Assembly: GCA_033064195.1 (NCBI GenBank)
Contig: JARBJD010000558.1
Span: 1 to 33,679, forward strand
Source of the DNA: Blattamonas nauphoetae
Taxonomy: Eukaryota; Preaxostyla; Oxymonadida
DNA: 33,679 nt
Reading direction: 5' to 3'
The position numbers and the translations under genes were made by a program. This document shows, piece by piece, positions 1-11,455 of the stretch; the stretch's first letter is position 1; every line of letters begins with the position of its first letter. The notes under the pieces are model-generated. The model ran no database searches and was not told the DNA's origin. It worked only from the letters and a program-made list of their open reading frames with translations.

Positions 1-3000
1 GATTCACTTCAACGGCCAATCAACAGGGGGTCTCACCATTGTCCAGTCTCTTTTCGAGGCGAAATACAGCCAACGTTGGTGGCTCCATTGGCTCACAAAA
101 CGCCAATCATCTGAATATTCAGTATTCGAACATTACCGACGGATACACAATCTATTACAATGATGGTAAATATAGTTATGGAGCCGGAATAGCGTTAAAC
201 GTTGTTCCGATGGAATCCATCATGAAGAACATCCGCTTTCTGAACTGCACTTCGGAACAAACAGGAGGCTCAATCGATTGCAATTACATGTCAGGAAGCA
301 TCACATTCTCCAATTTGTTCATTGCACACAGTACATGCACCACAGGAAATGTGATATTCTCCAACGTGAAAGACAAAAGTGCTATCATCCAGTTTTCAGC
401 TGCACATTCTTCGAAAACATTGCAACTGACAATTCACAGTCATACCCTTCACCGAGCGATGTCCGTTATTATAATGCTGAACCATGGCTCAGTCTCCTTC
501 TGTTGAAGTCCACATTCGTCAACTGTTTCCAGCAACTCTCCCACACCCAAAATCGGAATTCTCAACGACACAACCTACACCACAACATTTAATTATGGCG
601 AATCTCCAAATTCAACGGAACTTGATGTCCACCTCCCGGATCCCGCTGTGATCGTCAACGAACAGGAAGGCGAGGACAAACCCGGGTGCGGAGCGAAATA
701 TGACAACAAATGCAACACAATTGCATATGCTGGGAAGAATCGGATGGCCGAAAAGGCCGGAATTGTCCTGATCGAAGCTGGCCGATTTCAGGAAACTGAC
801 AGTTTTGATTTGGACACAAAGAGCGGATCGTTCACGTCGTTCGGAGACCTCACTCCGATCATCAGCTTCGCGTTGTCCGATGGAGCGCCAGCATTTGTCA
901 CAAAGGGGACCGGAACAGTCAGATTCGAGTATCTCCATTTTGTCCCGTCGGCTGACACTTCTGTAATTCTTCAGAATGGGAATGGTGTCCTCGAAGTCGT
1001 GAATTGTGTGTTTCTCAACACGGATGAGCTGAACCCGCTGATCAGCACTGCAATTCTGAAGGCAGTCGGAAGGAGCAGTGTCTCTTTCCACAGTCGAGTT
1101 CTCCTCTCTCTCCTTCGACGGTGGCTGCTGCGTGGAATGTGTCGGCACTTCTTCAAAACTCGACATTTCAAACTGCAAATTCCTCCAAACGAAGGGAGTC
1201 AGTCTCGCACAGATCGTCTTCGAACCATCCACTCCAGACTCGGCCGTGTTCAGCATGAAATCCACGACTCTTCAAGGCCAAGAGGGGACTGGCGTTGGAG
1301 GACTCAAATTGACAAATGTCGCCTCAGTCACTGTCGAGAGTGTAACAATGAGGCGTCTTGAGTCAAAAACACAGAAAGCTGCGATCTCCATCGCAAAGTG
1401 CTCTTCTCTCACCCTCTCCTCGCTCCTCTTCGAACTGAACTCTGGAACGGATGCTTCCGATCTCTTTGTCGACTCAGAGTCTCTCCCCGTCGTCTCGTCG
1501 ACCTCCTCCTTCAGTGTCTCGCCCTCGCCAACAACGTCAATCAATGGGGAGCAATCAGACACTGTCATCCCACGCCAAGTCCTCCTCGTGGATGCATCGT
1601 CAGCCGCGCAAGGCCCTTTCTGCTGGGCCACTGACGGGTGCAAATCAATCTCATCTTTGCTGCCCCGTCTCCCAGCTGGAGTCGACTGGTCACTCTCGAT
1701 GAAAGAAGGGATAGTGGGAGATCTAACCCTGAGCATGCCTGAGAAACAAAGCATTGCTGTGACAGGCACTTCACAAGCAGGCTCAATCCTCCAACACACG
1801 AGTCTCATCTCGTCAGCCTTCGTGGAAGTCTCTACGGGCTCCCTCAGCCTCTCTCAGCTGACTCTGGCCACTGCATCCACAGACCCAACCCTCTCGTCAT
1901 CGTTCTTCATCGTTTCAGGCGGATCGTTGTCTCTTGAGTCGGTTCTCGTCCCTTCGCTCTCCTTCTCCAACTCCGCCGCTTTTGCAGAGCTTACCGGCAG
2001 TGGAAGTCTGTCCTTGAAATCTGTCTCCTTCTCTGACATGTCGAATGAAGGATCTGGTTCAGTCGTCCACTCCACGTCTACTGGCACAATCTCGCTCGAT
2101 ACAGTCTCGTTCACGAGATGCAACTGCAGTGTGAATGGAAAGGAAGAAGTGTGTTGATTGAACCTTCATCTCCCTTCACTGCGACGAGTGTTGTGATGAA
2201 AGATGTGACAATCGAAGAGGAAGGAACAAGCGGCTCACATGAAGTGTTCCTGAATGGCTCGTCCATCCCAGTCACCATCACCAGCTCCAACTTTGGCTCC
2301 ACTCTCGGCGCCCTCGCTGATCAAACACAAACCACGATGGCCCAGTTCGTCGGAGAGGAGACGTCGGACAGCACAATGTCGGGTCCTCTTGCCTACCTCC
2401 TCCACCGACACGAGACGGGAACTGTGTATGTTGACTCGTCGTTCTGGAATCACAAGTTTTGTGGGTTGGCCACTCTTCCGTGTCAGACTCTCGAAGCCAC
2501 CCACGAGAAGCTGAACGAAAACAATCAAATTGTTGATTTCTCGTCGGATCTGTCCATGACTGGTACGGTCACATCCAAAGCCACGTCGTCCACCATCCAA
2601 TCAACCGCCACGAAGACATTGACTTTGACAGGTAGTGCCCAGTTTGTCGTGAGTGTCGGAGTTCTCACACTCAACGCTCTCAAACTCACAGTTGAAGATA
2701 TCACCACCAGCCGAACCTCCGCACTCGTTTCCGTCACAACTGGCTCGCTCGCTGTTTCTGCTTGCAGCATCACAATCATCGATCAGACCAACACTGTGCC
2801 GCTCGTGTCTGTAGAAGGTGGATCTGTCATTTTCAGCGGAGCCACTTCCGTTGTCAATCCTCCACTCACCTCGTCTCTCCTCGATGTGTCAGGAGGTTCG
2901 CTCTCAGTCACTTCACCACTCTCTGTGACACCCATCAACGCTGCTCGAACAACTCCTCTTTTCGATCTGGAGGGTGGGACAACAACGCTGTCCAGCTCAG

Positions 3001-6000
3001 TCAAGTCTCTCTTCACGTCTGGAACAGTGTTCTCAGTCAAACCCACAGCTGTCCTGAACCTGAACACGATCACAGATGACTTGGCCTCAACCATTCTTGG
3101 CAATCTCGTCACGATGACAGGAGGAAGCGTCGTGTTGTCTGGCTCATTCGCAAACGGAAAGCTCAGTGAATCACTCGTTTCTGGGTCTGGAAACCTTCTC
3201 ATCGATGACTCCTCATTCACAACATTCTCGCCTCTCTCAGCATCGAACGCGGAGTCGAGACTTCTGACCGTAACGATCTCGACAGGCGAAACAGTCCAAA
3301 TCGGAACATCGGCAAAGCAAGTCGTCTTCACATCCTGCTCGTCATCAGCGAGTGGAGGAGTGATTCACGCAACCGTAAAAGGCACTGGGTTGCTGCTGAT
3401 CCAAAACACCAAGTTTGATTCGTGCTCGACTGCCCAGAATGGACAAGCTGTGTATTGTGTGGTTGAGTCAGGGAACGAGAAGTCCGCCCTTGGGAACATC
3501 AGAGCCTCGCTCCTTCCACCAACTCCAAGCACAATCCCAGCTTTCTCTGATTCTGAACGCACGCTCGCTGAGTATGCAGTGACCTCGAATGGAGATGAGA
3601 CGCATGTGGGGTCGATCCTGTACCCATTCCATCCTTCAACAGCCCAATTGAGTGTCCATGCAACAGCTGGACACGACCATCCTCTGTGCGGGAACACAGA
3701 TCTTCCCTGCCAGTCTCTCAAACAGGCATACTCCAACATTCCAGCAAAGACAGCGACTCATTCTCTCCTCATCGACACCTCTGTTGTCCTGAACGAGAAA
3801 TTGTCGACGGAAGACAAAACAGCAACCATCTCAGCCGAAGCGGGGAAGAAGTTGGAGATCGACGCATCGGGACAGTTCCATCTCGCAATCGGTAAGCTCA
3901 TCTTCGCCAATTCTGAACTTGTTCTTCCTTCAAGCTGCTCTCGGACAGTCTTTGATGTTTGTGGAGCCAGTTTGGAGTTCTTGTCGACCTCTCTCATCTC
4001 ACACGTGGGTCAATCAGCAAGCAAGACGACTCTCCAAGCTCCCCTCTTCTCTCTTTCATCAGGGTCACTGATCATCCAAGGAGAGGACGGGAACCCGTTC
4101 AAATTCTCTCACTTCCAAACAAGTCCTGTCATCTCTGTCGACGGGACGGAATCGCCAACACTGACACTCATCCACTGCCACTTCGTCGACTGCAAATCGG
4201 ATGGAAATGCTGTCATTGTCCTCAACGGAGAGAAAAGTGGGAAGGTCTCATTCGCTCACTGCTACTTCAACGAAAACAGTGGACTGTCATCGAACGATGT
4301 CTGGACCAGTCTCGCTTGGAATTCCGCCCTCAATCAGTCGTCCATCACGTCCTGCTTCTCAGACAGTAACATGGACCACTTGGTCGTCGGCACAGTCCTG
4401 AAAAACGGTTTCATCCCATTCTCTGTCCTGAAGGTCGATCCAACAAGCGGAGACAACCTCTCCTGCGAGCTCCCCACTATTCCTTGCTCGACCGTTCTCA
4501 GAAGCCTCGAGCTGTGCGTCCAGACAGAGACAGACCTCTCGCCTGCTCTCCGCCTGATCGAGATGACTGCCGATGTGACCGAGTCGACGTCCTTCGTCGT
4601 GGGGGACAAGAAAATCGAGCTGAATGGAACCACAGCTGATGTTCAACTGAGATGGGATTCCTCGAGACACACGATGCTCTCTGTGTCGAAAGGATCGGCT
4701 GATTTGCATCATTTTGTACTCGTCCATCTCCATCCTTCTTCGACTGCCTCTTTCCTCACTCTTCTCGACGTTGGAGCGCTCACTCTCACTTCAGTCGTTC
4801 TCGACGGCTCACAAGACACGTTCAAGACATGTCTCATCCAAACCGAAGCAGGGACTCTCACTCTGATCTCCGTAGACATCTCAAACGTGACACTCGAATC
4901 CTCCTCGCTACTGGTCTCGAAAGGAGCCGTTTTCATGGAAGACTGCTCGTTCACATCGATCATCAGCAGGCATCTGAGTAGTCCCATCAAAATAGGTAAA
5001 ACTGGGATCAATTGATGTCAGTGCCTAAATTTGTACTGAGATCATATTTCAACTCTTTTCCTTTGAGATTTTCTCATTATCACTTCATTAATCATGTTCA
5101 ATTCACTTCTTGTTTTCACATAATGCTCTTCAATATTTCAGACAGCTCTTATTTCCCAAAAACACGCACGATCACAATCACCAACACTTCTTTTTTCGAT
5201 GTATTCCCTTCATTGACTTTTGTCAGTGAGAAAAAACCATCAAAGAAGACATAATAACGCATTATCGACTTGTTTTTATAATTATTGTTGTAGAACAAAC
5301 TGAAACAGCAGCACCCAAAGTTTGCATTTTCATGATCTATGAAGTGACCATTTTCCTTTTTACTTTTTTTTCCATTCAAATATCATATATAAGAAGACTT
5401 TTTTGAAATGAAAGAAACGAAATGGTATTGTAGGTATTTAGTGGGATCAGATCCGACTGGGATCACTGGGATCAAATCAGAAGCCTGATCATCAGTGCAC
5501 CTCTCGTCGCTTCTGTCCTCACCGCGACCACAGCCACAGCCTCTTCTCAAACCGTCATCCACAACACAGAGTTCAGCCTCTCTCTGGCCGGGGAGGAAGA
5601 GCGATGGGTGGAACTCACTTCCAACAGTGCGGCCACCCTACCGCAAACAAGCTGGACCAATACTTTCTCCTTCTCGTCACCGATCCGTGGAGTGGTTGTG
5701 CACGATCCAGTGAAGGTGCCCAATCCCTCGTTCAACCCATTCTCTCTGCTCTACGAGTGGCATCCTCGCACAACACCAGCCATCCACGTCTCCAGCAGTG
5801 GCAAGGAAGACCACGTCCTCTGCGGACACGACAAGATGCCCTGCCTCACCCTCAACGGCGGTGTTGCTCTGACTGACATTTGGACTGTGACAGTCGTCGG
5901 CGAGGGTGTTGCGGATGGACGTTTGGATGTCTCCGGCAAGCAGCTCGCAGTGAGCGGTGGGTTTGGCACAGAAACACTCAAGTTCAGCGGAAATGGACAG

Positions 6001-8214
6001 ATTGGAAGTGTTTCTGGTGTGGATTCGAAGACAACGTTGACAGAGCTCGCGATTGATGGATCTGCGTCATCTCACACTGGAACAGGATCACTGTTCGAGA
6101 TTGGAGGAGGGTCTCTCGTTCTCACGAAATGCTCAATCAAACCTGGTTCGACACTCACACCTCGATTGATCTCGATGACTGGTCATTCTCTCACACTCGA
6201 CAGCGTCTCGCTCATTTCAGTCGCCTTCTCAGCCACCCCAATCGTGCTCCAATCAGTCAAATCCGCGTCACTCCAGAATGTCACCGTCTCGAAATGCAAA
6301 GTCGACACAATCCTCTCCTGCAACGGCGTCGATGATCTCCTCATCCAACTCTCAACATTCACCGGAATCACGGGGCCGTACGAAACCAACACGGATGACT
6401 TGTGTGAATGGTCGACAGGTCTCGTCGAGTTGGTCGACTCAAACTGCACACTCAACTTCGCCTCGTTTTACGATCTGGACGATGGGGCGATTCTGATGGA
6501 GAACTCGACGCTCTCGATCGAGTCCAGCACGTTCCACGACAACACTCCAAACGACAAAGTGTTCACCTCAGTTCATCGGAACATCAGGTGCCTGGGCGAG
6601 AGCGCAATCAACGTGGGGAGCCTGTCGGGAGGAGACGGGAGGGAGTCGGATTCGATGTGGATCTCGTCCGAGCCGAGCTGCACAGTGATGAAGAACAAGT
6701 CGCAGTCGTCGTCTCCGTTCTTCGTCCCCACTTTGAGTGTCTCAGACTCCAGGAGCACTCACAAGAACAGTGCAATCACTCTCTCCCTCAGAGGGTCACT
6801 GTTCATCCCGTGTGGACTGAAATTGAGAGTCGTTGAGTTCGAAAAGAACCAGGAGAATGTCAAGTCTTATTCTCTTGATTTCGAGACAGTCAATCCAACA
6901 AAGTGGACCGAATCAGAGCTCACTCTTCAATTTCCTGAATCGTCGATCCCCCTCAACGCCACCCGCGAGTGGCGTGGAATGCTGGAATTCGGAGATGGAG
7001 CCACAACCAGCGAGCATCTCGTCCTGAAGCGAAGTGTCCGTGACGAACGGATGTCTCAGTTTGGAAACACGATGAAGTGGCTTGGTCCGGTGGTTGGAGG
7101 GGTCCTCGCCTTGTTCCTCATCCTGCTCATCATCTTCCTCCTTCTCCGCCGGCGTCGTAAGCAGAAGAAAGCGCAACTGGCCAAGGAAATGAAATCGAAG
7201 GAAGAACTCAACCAAGTTGAGGAGAAAATCGAGTTTGTGGAAGATTTCAACGTCGGCCACACGACCAACATGATCAACGCTGCCGAAGACAAATCCTTCC
7301 TTGTTGAGACGAACGCGTCGGACATGACGAAGGTTGGGGACGCGGAGAAGCCACTGCCAAGGTCGGTCGTGTCGGATCAGCTCGAAGTTGTGAAAGTGGG
7401 CGACAATTTGGAGGTTGTCCAAATCGAGAAGAAGCGCACTCTGTACAACATCCTCCACAAAGAAGACACCCAGCAGTTGGATCGCAGGCAGCTTCAGAGG
7501 AAACTCACACTTGGTTTGGCCAGACTGGCGAAAGCGAAGACGACAAAAGAACTCTTTCTGCGACTCTCACCTCACACCATCTTTTTTGACGCAAACGGTG
7601 AGATCCACTTCCGACTGAAGGACGAGCAGCCTGTCCCTGCCGCTCCTCCTCGCAGGAACCTGACCAACCCGCCTCCGTCTCACGTCGACAACCCCTTCGG
7701 ATCCGACGGGTCGTCTTCCTCTCAACCGCCCTTCTCGCTTGTCGACAACAACGCTCAGACTGGACAGCCCAAGAACACCCCCGTCCCGCTCTTCCCGCAG
7801 CCATCCGACAACGACCTCACTTCACAGTCTTTTTTTGGATCGAGCCCCGTTGTGCAGATCGCGACGGGGCGAGCGGAGGGAATGAGGTGGCGAGCACCTG
7901 AAGTGGCCGACAACAAGACCGCAGTGGATGAGACACACTGTGCTGTGTTCAGCCTCGGGATCATCCTGTGGGAGATCGAGACTGGCCTTGTTCCCTTCGG
8001 CGAGATTGATGAAGCCAATGCGTCTCGCCAGCTGTGCTCTGGAATGCCGCTGAAGATGGACGACATCGAAGACGACGGCTTCAAAAGTCTGATCACGTCA
8101 TGTCTCGACCTCAACCCCGCCGACCGCCCGTCCCTCGAAACTATTGCGGAGTTCTTTGCTCAACCGGGAAAGACAACCTCGATGCTACAGAAGGATATCA
8201 GAGTTGGTTATTGA
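1..8214 (+). CDS. giant beta-helix surface protein with membrane span and C-terminal pseudokinase (5' end missing)
   Basis: The reading continues from the left edge of the window to a TGA at 8212-8214. The extracellular part is a long run of short Ser/Thr/Val/Leu-rich strands typical of right-handed beta-helix (pectin-lyase-like) folds, punctuated by a cysteine motif of the type CG-x4-PC-x-(T/S)-L. A single hydrophobic span encoded at about 7078-7146 (WLGPVVGG then an I/L/V run) is followed by RRRRK, giving an outside-to-inside topology. About 100 residues later comes a kinase C-lobe (about 7435-8175) with TLYNILHK, a RWRAPE activation-segment end, FSLGIILWE and NPADRPS. The N-lobe, HRD and DFG motifs are not recognisable: the catalytic-loop position reads LSPHTIFFD and the DFG position FRL, so this is a pseudokinase by sequence. 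The reading frame changes near 60, 400, 525, 1080 and 2145, mostly at homopolymer runs. This could be residual sequencing indels or early decay; the last 3 kb is intact. The likely role is a surface receptor or adhesin with a signalling-scaffold tail (inference). Confidence 0.75.
4996..5141 (+). other. probable intron of the receptor gene (146 bp)
   Basis: The frame that is open from 2118 meets a stop at 5013-5015. A GTAAAA donor lies at 4996 and a TATTTCAG acceptor ends at 5141. Removing the segment joins codons in phase 1 and continues into beta-helix-like sequence (DSSYFPKTRTITITNTSFF). The A+T-rich composition of the segment fits an intron. Confidence 0.6.
5226..5495 (+). other. unresolved junction in the receptor gene (second intron likely)
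   Basis: After the exon starting at 5142 the frame closes at 5252. The next clearly coding frame begins by about 5484 (LIISAPLVASVLTATTA). A GTGAGA donor at 5226 is plausible. Acceptors ending at 5433, 5441, 5450, 5480 and 5495 are available, but none joins to the downstream frame without a one-base shift. An A+T-rich stretch at 5255-5430 is clearly non-coding. The exact intron ends cannot be decided from sequence alone. Confidence 0.4.
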
Positions 8215-9009
8215 GCGGTTCACTCGTCGCCATTTCACAGCCATCACGTCACGATGACGGTCTGCAGCGACAGGATCGTCATTTCTTCATGTCAATCAAC
8301 TCATGTCTCGCAGTTCACTGAGTCAAGCCGATCATCCAATCATCACGTCACAAATGGTCTTCTTTCGATTTCACAAAGCGCTTGTGGACTCACACGTCAT
8401 GGACTGTCGAGATATTCCATGTCACACACATTCAATATGACCTCCACACGTCAATCTCACGTCACTGCTATTCTCTGTACAACCTCAGTTCCTCGCGGAA
8501 GCCACTCGATGGCACACCGAAGATTGGGAACATCCTCATCACACCACCTCACCCAAACAGGACGAGATCGCATTGCCTGAATGACGCTCGCCGTCCTTCC
8601 ATCACCTGTTCTCGTCGCTCCGGCGAGACCAGTCTTCCTTCCCATCCGACATTCCGGTTTTCGTTCTGCTTCACGTTCTTAAGTCTCATTCCGTTTGTCA
8701 TTTCACATCTCGCTGCGTCACCCGTTGGGAGCGTAGTCGCGCATCTTTTCCGTCGTCCCACGAAGCCAATGTTGCTCAGAGTGCGACAGGCATGTGGATT
8801 CATCACTCATTTCATGATTCCGTTCTCACAATCCATTGTGCCAATCTTGTGAGCATCCATAATGATTGTTCTTTGACAGACTAGGAAAGAGCGTGAACTG
8901 ATGAAGTAAATCTCCAGATATGTTGATTCAAGAACATTGTGGACTGTATTTCACAATGATTGTGGTCTGCTCTGATCTTGAACTAAGACGGAAAGAACGA
9001 TCATTCAAG
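8215..9009. other. intergenic region between receptor and kinase genes
   Basis: No convincing gene is present; an open frame at 8382-8852 has no recognisable domain and overlaps a dispersed repeat. The region holds five copies of CACGTCA (8245, 8344, 8393, 8447, 8458) and one copy of the 147-bp dispersed repeat (8712-8858). The last ~130 bp before the kinase start is A+T-rich. Confidence 0.6.
8712..8858 (+). repeat. dispersed 147-bp repeat, copy A
   Basis: This segment matches 11535-11681 along its whole length in direct orientation, at roughly 85% identity by eye and with the same length. Shared blocks include GTTGGGAGCGTAGT and GGATTCATCACTCATTTCAT. It lies about 500 bp after the receptor stop codon. 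Confidence 0.8.
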
Positions 9010-11455
9010 ATGTCAGAATCAGTGAAAGTCCCCGATGGATGTATTTTCTCCTCTTATATCTCAGTAATACTTCATATTGTCTTCTTTGTGTAGATACGTT
9101 CGTGAAACCAATCAACTCTGGAGGCTTCGGAAGTGTTGTTGAATTGATGGAGAATTCGACCAAGGAACATTATGCGGGAAAGATGATTCCATTTGTAACA
9201 GCAAAAGACAAAGAACGAATAGATCGTGAAGTTAATCGACTGCGAAAATTCGCGCATCCGGGAATTGTTGGACTGAAGGAAGTGGCTTCGATGGACAATA
9301 TGAAAGTAATTGTGATGGAACTGGGAGAACATTCACTTGCTGAAATAGTTCGAGACCACACATCTCGTGGAGTTCTTGTGGCTCGCGAAGTGTGTTTTTC
9401 AAATGTTGTTTTCTCGTTGATTGTTGTTCATTTTATTGTTCTTTGGGTTGGATGTTGTTTCAGGATTGATTATTGTTGTGTTTGTGTCTCTTTTAATTTC
9501 AGGTTGTATATCGAGTGATGGTGGATGTGTCATCGGCACTGAATTTGATGCATAACCACGAAAGCGGGGCGACAGCACATGGAGATGTGAAGATGGAGAA
9601 CATTCTTCTCTTTTCTGGGGGACACTTCAAACTGTGTTTGCCTTTCCCTTCAACTTTCGTCTTTTTCTGATTCCTTCATTTTTCTCTTCTAATCTGTTCT
9701 CTTCGTTCCTTCATTAATCTTCTCATTTTTGATTTTTTATTGTATGATATTTTGGGGGTTTAGGTGATCTGGGGGCAGCAGAATCGGAAGATGTGAGCAG
9801 CACACGTGGAGTGATGTCTCAACTGTATGTGTCGCCGGAACGAATGGAATCAGAAACAGGAAAGGCGACGTGCTCATCAGACGTGTGGGCGTTGGGGATT
9901 GTTCTTCACTGGCTTCTGTTTGGGGAGCCGCCGTTCAAAAGTCAGAATGCGGCTCGATTGATTCGAGAGATTGGGTCGTTCAAAGCATCGATGATTGGGG
10001 AGAGTTGTGGAGGAGAAGAACGCGCGCTTCTGATGCGAATGTTGGATCCTGTTTGTTTCCTCTCTTCTTTCTTCATTTTCTTCATTATTTGTGGTTTTCT
10101 TCTTTCTGCTTAGAACCCAGAGATTCGAGTGACGAGTTCCCAATTGTGTTCGTTTGGAGTGTTTCGTTGCATTGTGAACACTCCCTCTGGAGTTTGGAGA
10201 TTGAAAGACGCTGAGGACCAAGAACACTTGGAGAATGCGAAGAAAGAACTCGATTCTGAAATGAAGAAGCAGAGAAAGAACTTCAACAAAAAGTGAAAGA
10301 GTTGGAAAGAGAACGCGAAGAAAGAACTCGATTCTGAAATGAAGAAAGCAGAGAAAGAACTTCAACAAAAAGTGAAAGAGTTGGAAAGAGAACGCGAAGA
10401 AAGAACTCGATTCTGAAATGAAGAAAGCAGAGAAAGAACTTCAACAAAAGTGAAAGAGTTGGAAAGAGAATGCGAAGAAAGAACTCGATTCTGAAATGAA
10501 GAAGCAGAGAAAGAACTTCAACAAAAAGTGAAAGAGTTGGAAAGAGAACGCGAAGAAAGAACTCGATTCTGAAATGAAGAAAGCAGAGAAAGAACTTCAA
10601 CAAAAAGTGAAAGAGTTGGAAAGAGAACGCGAAGAAAGAACTCGATTCTGAAATGAAGAAGCAGAGAAAGAACTTCAACAAAAAGTGAAAGAGTTGGAAA
10701 GAGAACGCGAAGATCGAAGGAAGGACCAGGAAAAGATGTCTCGATTGGAGAGACAATTGGCCGACTTGAGGTCACACCAAATCCAACCTTCGTCTCAGCC
10801 CGCCCCACAGCCTCCACTTCAGCCAACACCTCATTCGAGTCAAGCTCGTTCAAGTGCCACTCTCACGTCGTCTCCAGCAAGACAAGGAACTGTCATCCGA
10901 ACTCAAATTGGAGCAGCAGCGATCGAACTGTTGATCCCAAGCAATTGGACAGTTTCGAGAAACATTTTCACAAAATCACAGTCTTCGCGTTCTTCGCTTC
11001 TCTCGTTCGAGTTTGGGGCAGTTGTGGCTCGTCTGTCAGTCACGATCAGAAACGGACCGAACAGTTTGTTCACAGTTGGGATCATCTCGTCCAATCTGAG
11101 CAGCAAGGCTCTCTCGGATTTCTTTCCCAATCTGAAGGGAGGAGCAGGATGGAATTTATGTTCTGATTATCGAAATGCCAAACAGAACAAGCAATCTCAC
11201 ACTGGATCAGCATGCAAAGCAGGAGCAGTCGGACAGCGAGTCGTGTTGGAGGCAGATGGACGAGAAGGAAGGCGAACTCTGAAGCTGTCACAAGATGGAA
11301 AGACACAGCCAGTCTTCTTCACCAATATCCCAGTTCCATTCCGATTCGCTGTGTGCGTCTTCGAGAAGAACGATGCAATTGAGATTGAGTCAGTTGCAGT
11401 TGTGTCCGAGCCACTCATCATTGAAAGAACGATCTCTGTACCGATGGATGAATAA
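9010..11455 (+). CDS. protein kinase with coiled-coil repeats and SPRY-like tail
   Basis: The start ATG at 9010 is supported because splicing 9041-9093 gives VPDGYTFVKPINSGGFGSV, a natural kinase start. Kinase exons are 9010-9040, 9094-9389, 9503-9635, 9764-10050 and 10114 onward, with phases that agree at every junction. By spliced residue, the glycine loop is NSGGFGSV (18-25), the ATP lysine is in AGK (K40), the catalytic loop is HGDVKMEN (135-142, Gly replacing Arg of HRD but Asp137 and Asn142 kept), and the DFG equivalent is DLG (155-157). Then come SPERM for APE and DVWALGIVL. After the kinase lobe a lysine/glutamate coiled-coil repeat array (10233-10702) breaks the frame. An intact frame resumes at about 10685 with a coiled-coil end, a Pro/Gln/Ser linker, and a beta-rich domain at about 10880-11410 that resembles SPRY/concanavalin-like folds. 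Taken literally, a TGA at 10294 ends the kinase after about 309 residues. Confidence 0.75.
9041..9093 (+). other. kinase intron 1 (53 bp)
   Basis: GTATTT donor and TTGTGTAG acceptor. Removal joins GGA-T to AT-ACG (Gly-Tyr-Thr) and puts the start ATG in frame with the glycine loop. Confidence 0.85.
9390..9502 (+). other. kinase intron 2 (113 bp)
   Basis: GTGTGT donor and TTAATTTCAG acceptor, phase 0. It joins VLVARE to VVYRVMVDVSSALNLMH, giving continuous kinase helix E. Confidence 0.85.
9636..9763 (+). other. kinase intron 3 (128 bp)
   Basis: GTTTGC donor, long pyrimidine-rich body, GGGTTTAG acceptor, phase 1. It joins HFKLC to DLGAAESED, restoring the DFG-like motif. Confidence 0.85.
10051..10113 (+). 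other. kinase intron 4 (63 bp)
   Basis: GTTTGT donor and CTGCTTAG acceptor, phase 0. It joins MRMLDP to NPEIRVTSSQL, the conserved end of the kinase domain. Confidence 0.85.
10233..10702 (+). repeat. six 78/79-bp tandem repeats of coiled-coil sequence
   Basis: Units begin at 10233, 10311, 10390, 10468, 10546 and 10625 and end at 10702, with lengths 78, 79, 78, 78, 79 and 78. They are almost identical and differ mainly in the length of two A-runs (GAAGAAGCAG or GAAGAAAGCAG; CAACAAAAG or CAACAAAAAG). They encode Lys/Glu-rich helix of the type KKELDSEMKKAEKELQQKV. Every plus-strand phase hits a stop within about one unit, so the array is not a single open frame as given. Confidence 0.9.

Larger units (their letters stand above)
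676..5862 (+). repeat. six cysteine-tagged beta-helix modules in the receptor
   Basis: A motif resembling V-x5-SGxDxxxCGxxxxPCxTLxxA recurs at about 676-735 (GCGAKYDNKCNTIAYA), 1610-1660 (FCWATDGCKSISSL), 2455-2500 (FCGLATLPCQTLEA), 3681-3730 (LCGNTDLPCQSLKQA), 4462-4505 (SCELPTIPCSTVLRS) and 5817-5862 (LCGHDKMPCLTLNGG). Spacing is about 0.8 to 1.4 kb. Each motif opens a stretch of beta-helix rungs, so the ectodomain is a chain of homologous modules. The paired cysteines probably form a disulfide at each helix cap (inference). Confidence 0.7.

Noticed and set aside
10283-10756. Minus-strand open frame (157 codons) through the coiled-coil repeat array
   Set aside because: A repetitive Phe/Leu peptide that simply mirrors the A/G-rich repeat; no start context or homology.
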